This document shows, in pieces, positions 35,740 to 44,730 of a stretch of DNA of 64,000 bases; positions within the stretch are counted from its first letter, which is position 1; every line of letters starts with the position of its first letter. Where the stretch lies: positions 152,217,584-152,281,583 of the forward strand of contig OY720634.1 of assembly GCA_963169105.1 (NCBI GenBank), read 5' to 3'. The stretch is from Ceriagrion tenellum. Lineage: Eukaryota; Arthropoda; Insecta; Odonata; Coenagrionidae. Under the pieces are notes generated by a model that was not told the origin of the DNA, ran no database searches, and saw nothing but the letters and a program-made list of their open reading frames with translations. Position numbers and translations under genes: made by a program.

Positions 35740-37889
35740 AAAAAGTATTCTACAGGTATTAGATAGGTTTTGTTGAAAGATATTGGATCTCCTCCAGGTT
35801 TTCTACACATTCAGGGTCCTATCTCATTCTGGTGTTTCCTTCTCCTCTTCAGCGCACGATCTAACTTCCTTCATCCCGTCCATCAAACCCATTTTCCTTC
35901 TACCCATATCCCGCTCGCCTAACCATTATCCCTGTATCACACTCTTTAATAACCCATCGCTCCGTATTAGTTCCTCCAGCCACCTAACCCACCTATCCTG
36001 GATTTCATTCGGATGTTTTCTTTCCTCGCCTACCATCTCAAGCACTTCCTCGGTCGTCTGCCTTTCCGTCCAATTCAGCTTCTTCATTCTTCTCCAAACC
36101 AAGATCTCAAATGCTTGCAGCCTATTCTCGTCCTCTTTTCTGAGGACCCACGTTTCTGCTCCAAACTTCGCTACGCTCTATATGAAGCTCTTCTCTAGCC
36201 GCTCCTTTACGTCCTTATCCAAGGTCCACATCATCAGCTCCCTTCTGTTTTTAAACTCCTCCTAAGCTAATGCTATTCTCCTACTTATGTCTTTGCTACT
36301 ATGCCCATTTTTGTTTATCCTACTGCCTAAGTAATTTTATTTTTCTACTTTTTCAAGTTTGTACCCTCCAAATTTTATGATAGGCTTCGTTTTCTTTGTC
36401 CTAGAAAATCACATTACTTCTTGTCTTATATCTTCCTTCCGAATCTCTGCAAGGAATTTCTTTAGAATGTACTAAACCTTGTAGTCTCATCGATGATCGA
36501 TTAACCCACGCCTGATCGACCGCGAACCTAACCGACATCATCATTTGCCGTCTTACTTTGGATCCCACACTAAGCTCTTTCAATGCCGGTCATATTATTT
36601 CCTCAGCATAAATGTTGAAAATTTAAAGCGACAACAGGCACCCTTGCGTTACCCCGCGACTAATAGTTACCCTTCCGTTTCATCGTCAGCCACCCTCACG
36701 TTTATCCTTTGGGCCATATATTTTTTGGATTTTTCTCTTGCCTCGCCTATTTATGCCCATGCCCCCAAGTTTGAAAAGCTTCCCTACCTTTTTCCCTAAA
36801 TACGTAAGCAGCTCCGAAGGTAATTTATCTACTCCTTCAGCTTTTCTTACCTTCATCTCTTTCAAAGCTTTCTTTACTTCACTGTCAAGTATCATTGGCC
36901 CGAGATAATCTTCATATAGTGTTCCCTCATTCCCCATATCGAAATTAGTTGGTTTACTATCGCTGTCATTCAGCTCCTCCATATATTCGCTCTACCGATC
37001 TTGAATATCATCTTGATCGATTAATATCCCACCTGTTCTGTCCCTGATCTTTTGTACCTTTTGCACTCTCTTCCCGTGCGATATCAATTTTATTTTAGTG
37101 TATAACGCTCCCACTCCCCATCTTTTGCAGCTTTTCCATTTCCTCGCATTGTCTCTTCCAGTTTTACCAGTTTTCCTCCGCCCAATCGGTTATTCGCCGG
37201 AGTTGATTATTTAACTCATTTGGACTTCGTCTTACCTTGGTCAGTGTTGATGTTTTGCCATTTTCTCCTCTCCTTTAATAACCTACGCATTTCTTCCGTA
37301 ACCCACTCCCTCTTACTCTCCCCTTTTCCTCTGCTCCTATTGTTTTTTCAGCCGCTTTTACAATGCCTATTTTGATATTCCTCGATTGTGCCTATTTCCT
37401 TGGCTTCGCCTATGTACTTTTCCACTATCTCTTGTTATTCCCACCTTTTTTCCCTTCAAAAGCTTCCAAGTTCCATATCTTTATCCTCCTCTCTTAACTA
37501 AGCCATTAGAATCTAACTCTGTATTACATTTAATTATACTTAAACTATCAAAGTCTGCATCAACCCCAGAATGGCTCTGCAAGTTCTTGACAAAATTCCT
37601 CAATCTTTGCCTAACCATGTTGTAATCAGTTTGATGTCTCCCAGTGTTTTGTCGCCATTTTCCATTTTTATCAGCTTACGATGGTGAAACTGAGTGTTGA
37701 TTACTAACAATTTATTTCTTCAACAAAATTCTCTGCCCTCTCACGGTAATCATTCCTCGTTCCTCATCCATACCCTCCAACTTCATTCCCTTCTCTCATT
37801 TCACCCCACTGCTGCGTTCCAGTCGCTCATTCCTATCAGACTTGTTCTCTTCCCCAAGACCTTCTTCATTCTTCAACCAGCTCTCGAAG
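35740..37889 (-). pseudogene. RTE-type LINE, 3' part (endonuclease C-term, RT, C-terminal region)
   Basis: Minus strand, in order from 37889 downwards: TSLIGMSDWNAAVG (endonuclease; the family's GDWNA block), remnants of the NTQF...H and QIDY blocks near 37640-37720, GPMILDSEVKKALKEMK and KAEGVDKLPSELL at 36900-36810 (start of RT), RGVTQGCLLSL near 36640 (RT block with QG), RFAVDQA at about 36530-36509 where the family has FADD, then C-terminal blocks (VWSV...-like, GAETW-like) to about 35740. Many stops and frameshifts, and the catalytic box is changed to FAVD, so it is dead. It continues upstream at 42794-43215 beyond the inserted CR1 element. Confidence 0.78.
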
Positions 37890-38662
37890 GGTGAGGTTGT
37901 GTCTGCGGAGCGCTCTGGAAACCGGTTTCTTCTCTGGCCGACAGCGATCATCTTGAGGCTTCACGCCGTTGATTCTATTTTTCAGCCTTAGTTTCTTAGT
38001 TAGTTAGCAGTGTTGCAAGTGTTTTTTTTAGTGTGTCCTACTAGTTATTTCTGTAATCGCATTTTGCGAAGTAGTTCGAGTAGTAAAGTGGATTAGTGAA
38101 GTAGTGTTGTGAAGCAGCCTGGTCCTGTAGCTGTCGTTGTGCCTGCCTGCCACGTGACGGTGAAACGGATAAGTAGTCACTGACCATCTCATTTGTTTTT
38201 TTTTTCTTTCCTAATTTCTATTTCTTTCGCTTCCTTTATTCTAGTATCTTACGCCTGTGCTTAGGTTTTAAGGTTCATATTTAGTACCTACACTAAATCT
38301 AATATCGTTACCTATACTTTTTACTGCTAGTTTTTTAGTGCATGCTTTTTTTTGTTTTGTAGTGCCTAATTATAATTCTATTGTCTTGCTTTAGTGGTTA
38401 AGTAGTTATATAAAATTTAAAACAACCAATAGTACTTTGGTAGGAGTATTGACTCTTTATTATTATTGGATTCTATACGTACGTAGGCATTCTAGTCACT
38501 GACTCATTACTAACGTGTAACTACCTTGCCACACAGTCCTTCTCACGCAACCTTACACATTCTAATTTAGACCTCCGTGTTTGATTCGTTTATACCCTCC
38601 TAACGCATTTAGAGGATTTAGTGTATTTTTAGTTTTTAAACCGTCAAAGCCTGTAGAGTAGT
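37890..38662 (+). promoter_or_regulatory. CR1 5' UTR with presumed internal promoter
   Basis: About 770 bp upstream of ORF1, without long open frames and rich in TTAGT and CTAGT motifs. CR1 elements are transcribed from an internal promoter in this region; no specific site can be pointed out. Confidence 0.5.
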
Positions 38663-39691
38663 ATGGCTGGCCGTTCCTCTGTAGCTAATATCAAGAGCAA
38701 GGCGAAGAACGACCTCCTTGAGGCACGTGTCGCCAAGCTGGAGAGATTGGTTGCGGAGATACACGCCCGGGTAACAGGTCGTGGGAAAGTCTCGGGCTCC
38801 GGGGATAGTAGCTCTTCCTCGAAGACCCTTCACAGCACCAAGGTGGTGCCCCGGGCATGCTCGGGGGCGGAAGCTAGTGAGGTGGCCTTGGGGGAGAAGG
38901 TGCAGTCTTCGAGTCAGGGGATGACTCACAACCTGAGGCCCGAGTGGGTGGTTGTGCCCCACGGGCGGGGGGCGGGGGCTCGGCCGAGTCGGGGAGTGGG
39001 GGAAGCGGAGGCTAATCCCATCCCCGTTCGCAACAGCTTCGCGGTTTTGTCGGAGGACAATTCTGGGGAGCCAGTTAGCGAGGTCGTGAGGGAACCCCCT
39101 GTTGCGAGGGACACAACCTTGAAAGGCAGTCGGGCTGGGAGGGCAGGGATCGTATTGCTAGGGAGTTCGAACGTCCGGCGGATTTTCCCCCAGTTGGAGA
39201 AGAGGGCAAGGAGAGACGGAGCGGACCAACGGGTCACCTCCTGGTGTATACCAGGGGGATTCGTGCCCAATTCTACGGCGGCGGTAAAAGCAGCGGTGAA
39301 GGGCACGGGCTGCTCTAGACTGCGGGTGGTGGCACATGTAGGCACCAATGATGCTTCCGAGCGCGGAGCCAATGAGATTTTAGATTCCTTTAGGGATCTA
39401 AACTCGGAGGTGGAACGCGTTCGGAGGGGCACTGGTGTCGATATGCGGCTATCCATCTGCAGCATTGTTCCTCGGACCGACTGCGGTTCTCGAGTTTGGG
39501 ACAGGATTGCCTGGATCAACAAGAGGCTGTGGGAATTCTGTGTGAGCATTGGGGCAGAATTCGTTGATCTTCGGCCGGTGCTTAGATCGTGCCGGGCTCC
39601 CCTCAACTCGTCTGGGGTGCATTACTCCAAAGAGGCGTCTGAACGGGTGGCTCGTAGGATTTATGAGCACTGCAGGTATTTTTTAGACTAG
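38663..39691 (+). CDS. CR1 ORF1: SGNH-esterase-type protein, 342 aa
   Basis: Starts at ATG 38663 (context AGTATGG). Residues 17-37 (LLEARVAKLERLVAEI) form a short heptad-like segment and may multimerise. Residues about 40-155 are low-complexity and polar. From about 161 there is an SGNH/GDSL hydrolase fold: GIVLLGSSN (block I, Ser 168 or 169), HVGTNDAS at 225-232 (block III, GTND) and SSGVHYS at 316-322 (block V, His 320). Esterase-type ORF1p is characteristic of CR1 LINEs. The aspartate usually three residues before the catalytic histidine is Ser 317 here, so the catalytic triad may be incomplete. G+C is higher than in the surroundings. A 104-bp gap separates it from ORF2. Confidence 0.93.
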   Translation: MAGRSSVANIKSKAKNDLLEARVAKLERLVAEIHARVTGRGKVSGSGDSSSSSKTLHSTKVVPRACSGAEASEVALGEKVQSSSQGMTHNLRPEWVVVPHGRGAGARPSRGVGEAEANPIPVRNSFAVLSEDNSGEPVSEVVREPPVARDTTLKGSRAGRAGIVLLGSSNVRRIFPQLEKRARRDGADQRVTSWCIPGGFVPNSTAAVKAAVKGTGCSRLRVVAHVGTNDASERGANEILDSFRDLNSEVERVRRGTGVDMRLSICSIVPRTDCGSRVWDRIAWINKRLWEFCVSIGAEFVDLRPVLRSCRAPLNSSGVHYSKEASERVARRIYEHCRYFLD

Positions 39692-39795
39692 AGGGTAGGT
39701 CATCTAGTGGGATTCGTAAAAAATTAATCAAACGTAGCCTCCGAGGAAATCAACTTTGCGAAAACCTCCACATCAAAGTAAACTTAGGCGCGGTT

Positions 39796-42684
39796 ATGCC
39801 GGAAAATAGCGGAAATATTTCCAAATCGCGTAATCCGGAGAAAGATATTAAATCAGGTGTAATTAGGACTTCCAGTGTAAATCGTCAACCTAATACACGT
39901 AAGCTTGAAAAAGGACCAACCGACTCTCACCTTACGAAATACGACATTAACTTTGTCGTAGTTAATTGCCGTAGCGTAAAAAACAAGCGCGCAGAAATCG
40001 AGCATTTATTTCAGGACGCAGATGTAGTCTTAGGAACAGAGAGCTGGCTTGTGGAGGATATAAGCGACAGCGAAGTTTTCCCGCCAGGATATAAAATCTA
40101 CAGACGCGATCGACGCGATAGAACAGGTGGCGGAGTTTTTCTAGCGGTTAAATCACATTTACATAGCACCGGTCACGAAATAACCGACAATGTAATAGAA
40201 AGCGTATGGTGTACAATTAAACAACAAAACAATAGGAGAATACATGTTTGCTCTTTTTATAGACCTCCAAACTCCGAAGTAGATACTATTTACCAATTAG
40301 AAAATCAAATATCCGCATTTACTTTGAGAGATAGTAAAAGTGTAATAATTATTGGGGGAGATTTTAATCTCCCATGTATAAATTGGGATTCTTACACGGT
40401 AAAACCGAATTCGAGGAATAGAAAAATCAGTGAGATCTTACTCAACGTACTCTCAAATCACTCGCTATCCCAAGTAGTCGACAAGCCTACGAGAGGTAAT
40501 AAAATATTAGACCTTTTAGCAGTAAGCCATCCTAAGTTGATAAAACATATCAATGTTCTCGACGGTATAAGTGATCACAGAGCAATTCTTGCAACCTTAA
40601 AGACAGAAGTGGAGTCAGCCGAAAAACCAAAACGCAATATTTATTTATTTGATAAATGTAACTTCTTTAAATTTGGCGAGATGCTTAATGATTCATACAC
40701 GGACTACGTAGCTAAAACAGAGGATAAAAGCACCGATGTGTCATGGAAATACTTTTTAGAAATCTTACGCCAAGGAATCAATGAACACATTCCGCAAAAA
40801 CTGAAAAGTGATAGCAAAGAACCTCGTTGGTACAATAACGATGTTAGGAGAGACCTTAGGAAACAGAGAAAACTGTACAACATGTTCAAAAAAACCATTA
40901 CGTTTGATGAAAAATCGAAGGAACTAGAAGCAAAAGAGAGTTACCTTGCGCAACGCTCAAAAACCAAGAAAACTTTGCGTGCTGCACTGCGAAATTTCAA
41001 GAAAAAAATACTTGGAAAATTACTCGAAGAAAATCCAAAATCTTTTTGGTCATATGCGAGAGAACTTCAGGGAAAATCTTCTACCGTAGATTCGTTATTT
41101 GATAAAGATGGTAAACTTGTCACAGAAAATATTGATAGAGCTAATGTGTTAAACTCCCACTTTGAAAGTGTTTACACTACAGACGACACTGCGTGTAATT
41201 TAGACATTCCATACATTGAGGAACCGATGAAAGAAATAACAATTCAGCGCGATGGGATAACTAAACAGCTACAATCGATAAAAAGTAATAAATCTCCGGG
41301 TCCGGAGGGAATACCCGCGCGCGTCCTCAAGGAGTTAGCACCACAGATCGCACCGTTCTTAGAGATAATATTCAATAAGTCATTATCTGAAGGAAAGATA
41401 CCAATGGACTGGAAAACTGCAAACGTTACACCGATATTTAAAAAGGGAAACAGGAATGACCCAGGAAACTATCGACCAATATCATTAACATCGATTACAG
41501 GCAAGATTCTCGAACATATCGTTGTTAGCAACATCATGACTTTTCTGGACAGTCGAAACCTCCTGCATAATTGTCAGCATGGGTTCCGGAAAGGTAGATC
41601 ATGCGAAACACAGCTCGCGCTCTTTCTTCACGACGTTCTCAAATCTGGTGAATCGAAAAAACAAGTTGACGCACTATTTCTAGACTTTAAGAAAGCTTTC
41701 GACACGGTACCTCACAGAAAACTATTATACAAATTACAGTCATGCGGGTTAAACGAACAAGTAGTAAACTGGATACGTGACTTTCTGAGTGATCGTAAGC
41801 AAAAAGTAGTTCTTGACGGAATTAGCTCTGATATAGTTAAAGTGACATCAGGTGTCCCGCAAGGAAGCGTTATTGGCCCACTTTTGTTCATTATATATAT
41901 AAACGACCTTTGCTCCCGAATTAGCAGTAAAATACGTTTATTTGCCGACGACGCTGTCATATACCGCGAAATTAGTGATCAATCTGACTTTGAAATTCTG
42001 TCATCGGACTTAAACAACGTTCATGCGTGGAGCAAAGAGTGGGGACTAGAACTTAATCTGAGCAAATGCACGGCGGTGCATTTCTTGCGTAGGTCGTCCA
42101 ACTATCCCCATGTATATGTTGTGGATGGCGTTAGCATAAATGCGACAGATGAAGTGAAATACCTGGGAGTTACGATAACTTCGAACCTATCGTGGGGGAC
42201 ACATATAAGAAATATTTGTGGCAGAGCCCTGAAGAAGTTAGGATTTGTCAAGCGTGTTGTGGGAAGATTATCGGATGATAAAGTGAAAGAGAGGTGCTAT
42301 TTCGCACTCGTCCGGCCACACCTTGAATATGCAGCGAGCATATGGGATCCGGCGGAGAAAGACCTAGTCCATGAACTTGATAAAATACAAAGGAAAGCTG
42401 CGCGATTCGTGAAAAACTGCTACGGCCGTACAGAAAGCGTTACACAGATTTTGAAAGATTTAGGGTGGGAGCCGCTAGAGACTCGGAGGCTACGCGCTAG
42501 GCTTAGATTGCTTGAGCAATTGAGAATGAATATCTTTCAGAGCGACACGGAGAACATCATATTAGAACCACATTATATTTCCAGGTCCGACCGAATCGAT
42601 AAATTAAGGGAGATATTTTGCCGAACGGATAGGTATGGGAATTCGTTTTTCCCCCGAACAATTAAGGACTTTAATAAATGCTAG
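39796..42684 (+). CDS. CR1 ORF2: endonuclease-reverse transcriptase, 962 aa
   Basis: Starts at ATG 39796. The APE-type endonuclease lies at about residues 50-270: NCRSVKNK (N57), GTESWL (E82), GGDFNLP (D189, N191) and GISDHRA (D260, H261). Reverse transcriptase at about 480-760: SNKSPGPEGIP (the family usually has PDGIP), NYRPISLTS, HGFRKGRSC, FLDFKKAFD (D630), SGVPQGSVIGPLLF and FADD at 716-719. The C-terminal part has KYLGVTITSNLSW and YAASIWDP blocks and ends RTIKDFNKC. All catalytic residues are present and the frame is unbroken, so this copy may be competent or very recently so. It would nick and reverse-transcribe at target DNA in the nucleus. Confidence 0.95.
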   Translation: MPENSGNISKSRNPEKDIKSGVIRTSSVNRQPNTRKLEKGPTDSHLTKYDINFVVVNCRSVKNKRAEIEHLFQDADVVLGTESWLVEDISDSEVFPPGYKIYRRDRRDRTGGGVFLAVKSHLHSTGHEITDNVIESVWCTIKQQNNRRIHVCSFYRPPNSEVDTIYQLENQISAFTLRDSKSVIIIGGDFNLPCINWDSYTVKPNSRNRKISEILLNVLSNHSLSQVVDKPTRGNKILDLLAVSHPKLIKHINVLDGISDHRAILATLKTEVESAEKPKRNIYLFDKCNFFKFGEMLNDSYTDYVAKTEDKSTDVSWKYFLEILRQGINEHIPQKLKSDSKEPRWYNNDVRRDLRKQRKLYNMFKKTITFDEKSKELEAKESYLAQRSKTKKTLRAALRNFKKKILGKLLEENPKSFWSYARELQGKSSTVDSLFDKDGKLVTENIDRANVLNSHFESVYTTDDTACNLDIPYIEEPMKEITIQRDGITKQLQSIKSNKSPGPEGIPARVLKELAPQIAPFLEIIFNKSLSEGKIPMDWKTANVTPIFKKGNRNDPGNYRPISLTSITGKILEHIVVSNIMTFLDSRNLLHNCQHGFRKGRSCETQLALFLHDVLKSGESKKQVDALFLDFKKAFDTVPHRKLLYKLQSCGLNEQVVNWIRDFLSDRKQKVVLDGISSDIVKVTSGVPQGSVIGPLLFIIYINDLCSRISSKIRLFADDAVIYREISDQSDFEILSSDLNNVHAWSKEWGLELNLSKCTAVHFLRRSSNYPHVYVVDGVSINATDEVKYLGVTITSNLSWGTHIRNICGRALKKLGFVKRVVGRLSDDKVKERCYFALVRPHLEYAASIWDPAEKDLVHELDKIQRKAARFVKNCYGRTESVTQILKDLGWEPLETRRLRARLRLLEQLRMNIFQSDTENIILEPHYISRSDRIDKLREIFCRTDRYGNSFFPRTIKDFNKC

Positions 42685-42793
42685 GCGGAACTTTGATTTT
42701 TTTTTGTTTTGTTGACGGCTGGTGTCCTAACACCCCCCGCCACACGCCTTTTGAGGCGGCTTGCGGGGTAGTATGTAGATGTAGATGTAGATG
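42685..42793 (+). repeat. CR1 3' UTR and ATGTAG tail
   Basis: Short 3' UTR with a T run, the GTGTCCTAACACCCCC box and a (GTAGAT)n tail. The same end is found as 5'-truncated relics at 24192-24245, 32659-32720 and 55588-55641, showing that the family has been mobile in this genome. Confidence 0.9.
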
Positions 42794-43215
42794 AAGACTT
42801 CTCTGATTATCCCCTCTCTCTGAGCGTACACCTCATCCACCTTTTCCTCCATATGATTTCTTGTTGGCATGTACACCTGGATCAATGCGAAATTTCTTGG
42901 GCGTGATTTTATTTCTACCACTGGTAACTTGTCGCTCGCCCGATCAATATTTACTACCCTCGTCCCCATTTTTGCGTTCAATACTATAGCTACACCACGT
43001 TGACTCTCATCTCCACCACACTAGATTGACCTCTAACTATTATTCCTTTACTCTTCGCTCTCCTTCAAACTCACCTCGCACAGCTCCAAGGCATCTATGT
43101 TCCTTTTCTCCATAGCCTATTTCATAGTTTACAGCTTCCCTGCTCTCATAATTATCCTGATGTTCCAAGTCCCTGTTTTCATCGCTTCTTTCCACATCCT
43201 ATTCTTTTTTATTCT
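42794..43215 (-). pseudogene. RTE-type LINE, 5' part (endonuclease N-terminal half)
   Basis: The minus strand from 43215 downwards reads TGTWNIRIIMRAGKL, MEKRNIDALELCEVSLK, GGDESQRGVAIVLNAKMG, IKSRPRNFALIQVYMPT and EKVDEVYAQREGIIREV, the first half of an RTE endonuclease. It continues at 37889 (MSDWNAAVG) on the other side of the CR1 insertion. Interrupted by stops near 43020 and 43120. It is not a separate gene. Confidence 0.85.
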
Positions 43216-43680
43216 TATCTGTCAATGTTACTTTAACGTAATAACGGAGGAAATTTATAACTATAATTTAGCTTTAAGCAAATCGAGTTTCCGTTCGCCC
43301 CAATGGAGATAGGTCCTGTTCAGTCCAATTGCGTAACTTGAGCAGGGAATTTATCGGAACTATAAGCTTGATAAATGAGGTGTTCCATTTGCTCCATGAA
43401 AGGCTTATCCCAAGTATCACTTAAACTATGGAGTCCACGATGTTCACACGAGCGACCTGAAGAGCCAATGCGAAGCGAGGGACGGAGGCGTGGTCCAGGG
43501 ATCCTGCGGTCTCAAGGGCCATACATCGGACGTACGTCGCCGATAGCCATCACCATGGACACGGAGTAGTTGGACTCGCTGATCTTGGACTGAATCGATG
43601 ATCTTGGACTGAACTACGTTAGCTGGAAAGAATAAGGTAAAGATGTTTCAGACGGATATATGATGTTGTACAAGGGCTGA
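43216..43680. other. Unassigned, between two LINE remnants
   Basis: About 465 bp. It probably includes 5' flanks or UTRs of the two RTE-type remnants. No gene is recognised. Confidence 0.4.
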
Positions 43681-44615
43681 GTTAACAATAATAGAAGTGT
43701 AGTTAGAGTGTTTAAGACTAAAATGGATGATAACACAAGGAGTGTGATTCATCTTATTGAGAGGGCGGTAGCAGTGACGAAAATGAACATTGCATATCCT
43801 CATCAGTCAAGTGTACATGATGACGCCAAAAGTAGATGAAGAGGAGGTTGAAGTAGTCTACTAACAGATGTCTAAGGTTTATGAGGAGAATGGTAGAGAA
43901 GGTGTGATAATATGGGATTGGAGCAGTATTGTCGGAAAAGACAGTATAGAGGGAGTAGTCGGATAATATGGTTTAGGTCGTGTAAAGTCGTTCCACGCCT
44001 CGATCGAAAAAGTGTTCGCATTGGCTTTGTGTAACATTAGAGGCTTTGTTATTCGTAGTTGTTCTTTATTTTGTTGATGGTCGATTCGTTTATTTTAGTT
44101 ATTCATTATAAAATTCTTTATTTTGGTAAAGAAATGCTGTACTGATGATTGTTACATGTTTGTATTTTGGAAGAGGTTGGTAAAATGTTGTTGATGAAAG
44201 AAAGAAAATGGGATTGCTAAGAGAAAGGCTGCCGAGAGAGGATCGGAGATGTATCGTGGTCTCATATAAAGAAGTGTCTAGGACTTTTAAAGTTTCGAAA
44301 ACCTGGGAATTTAAAGAATTAATTGATTAAAAGATCACAAAATCACAGCCGCTGTAACAAAAGAGGAGAGAAATTGACAGAGCTATGTGAAAAAAACAAA
44401 CCTTGGCAAGCGCATCTTTCGGGAATCGCTAAAGGAGGCTACGTTCAAGGAAACGTCTAGGAGATAAATACACCACCAAATAGATTTTATAAATTCTGGT
44501 GTAACATAGATTTAAGAGAGGCGTTAAGAATTCAAAGACTCTTCCAGATTATGATGCTGACTCAGAACACAACCAATTGTTTCCAGATCCAAGAACGAAG
44601 CTTAATGAAGGTATG
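43681..44615 (+). pseudogene. Decayed RTE-type endonuclease region, plus strand
   Basis: Plus-strand blocks in family order across changing frames: QVYMMTPKVDEEEVEVVY at 43808 onwards, then EGVIIWDWSSIVGKDSIEGV and YGLGRVKS to about 43985; KRGEKLTELCEKNK near 44362; HHQIDFI near 44475; DADSEHN near 44554 followed by RTKLNEG. These match the RTE endonuclease order (QVYMPT, GDWNA/VG, NERG..FC..N, NQIDYI, SDHN). Heavy stops and frameshifts; no RT follows, because the satellite starts about 120 bp downstream. Confidence 0.7.
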
Positions 44616-44730
44616 TCCAGGATCCTGATTTCGCTAAATCAATTTAATACCGGTTAAATTTACCAATTAATGACATGAAAACATATACTACTGTTCTTAA
44701 AAATTTCAATAAAAGTTTTGATAAATACAA

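Larger units (their letters stand above)
37890..42793 (+). mobile_element. CR1-type non-LTR retrotransposon, apparently full length
   Basis: About 4.9 kb: a 5' UTR of about 770 bp, ORF1 (38663-39691), ORF2 (39796-42684), a 109-bp 3' UTR with ACACCCCCCGCCACACGCC, and a short (ATGTAG)n tail ending at 42793. Both ORFs are open. It is inserted into the endonuclease region of a minus-strand RTE-type LINE, whose two halves flank it. No long target duplication is visible (at most GAAG). The exact 5' end is placed where RTE similarity stops, so it is accurate to a few bases. Confidence 0.9.

Noticed and set aside
35783..36265. 160-codon plus-strand frame rich in Ser/Phe
   Set aside because: Antisense shadow of the decayed RTE C-terminal region on the minus strand.
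38926..39606. 226-codon minus-strand frame
   Set aside because: Antisense shadow of CR1 ORF1, caused by its GC-rich codons.
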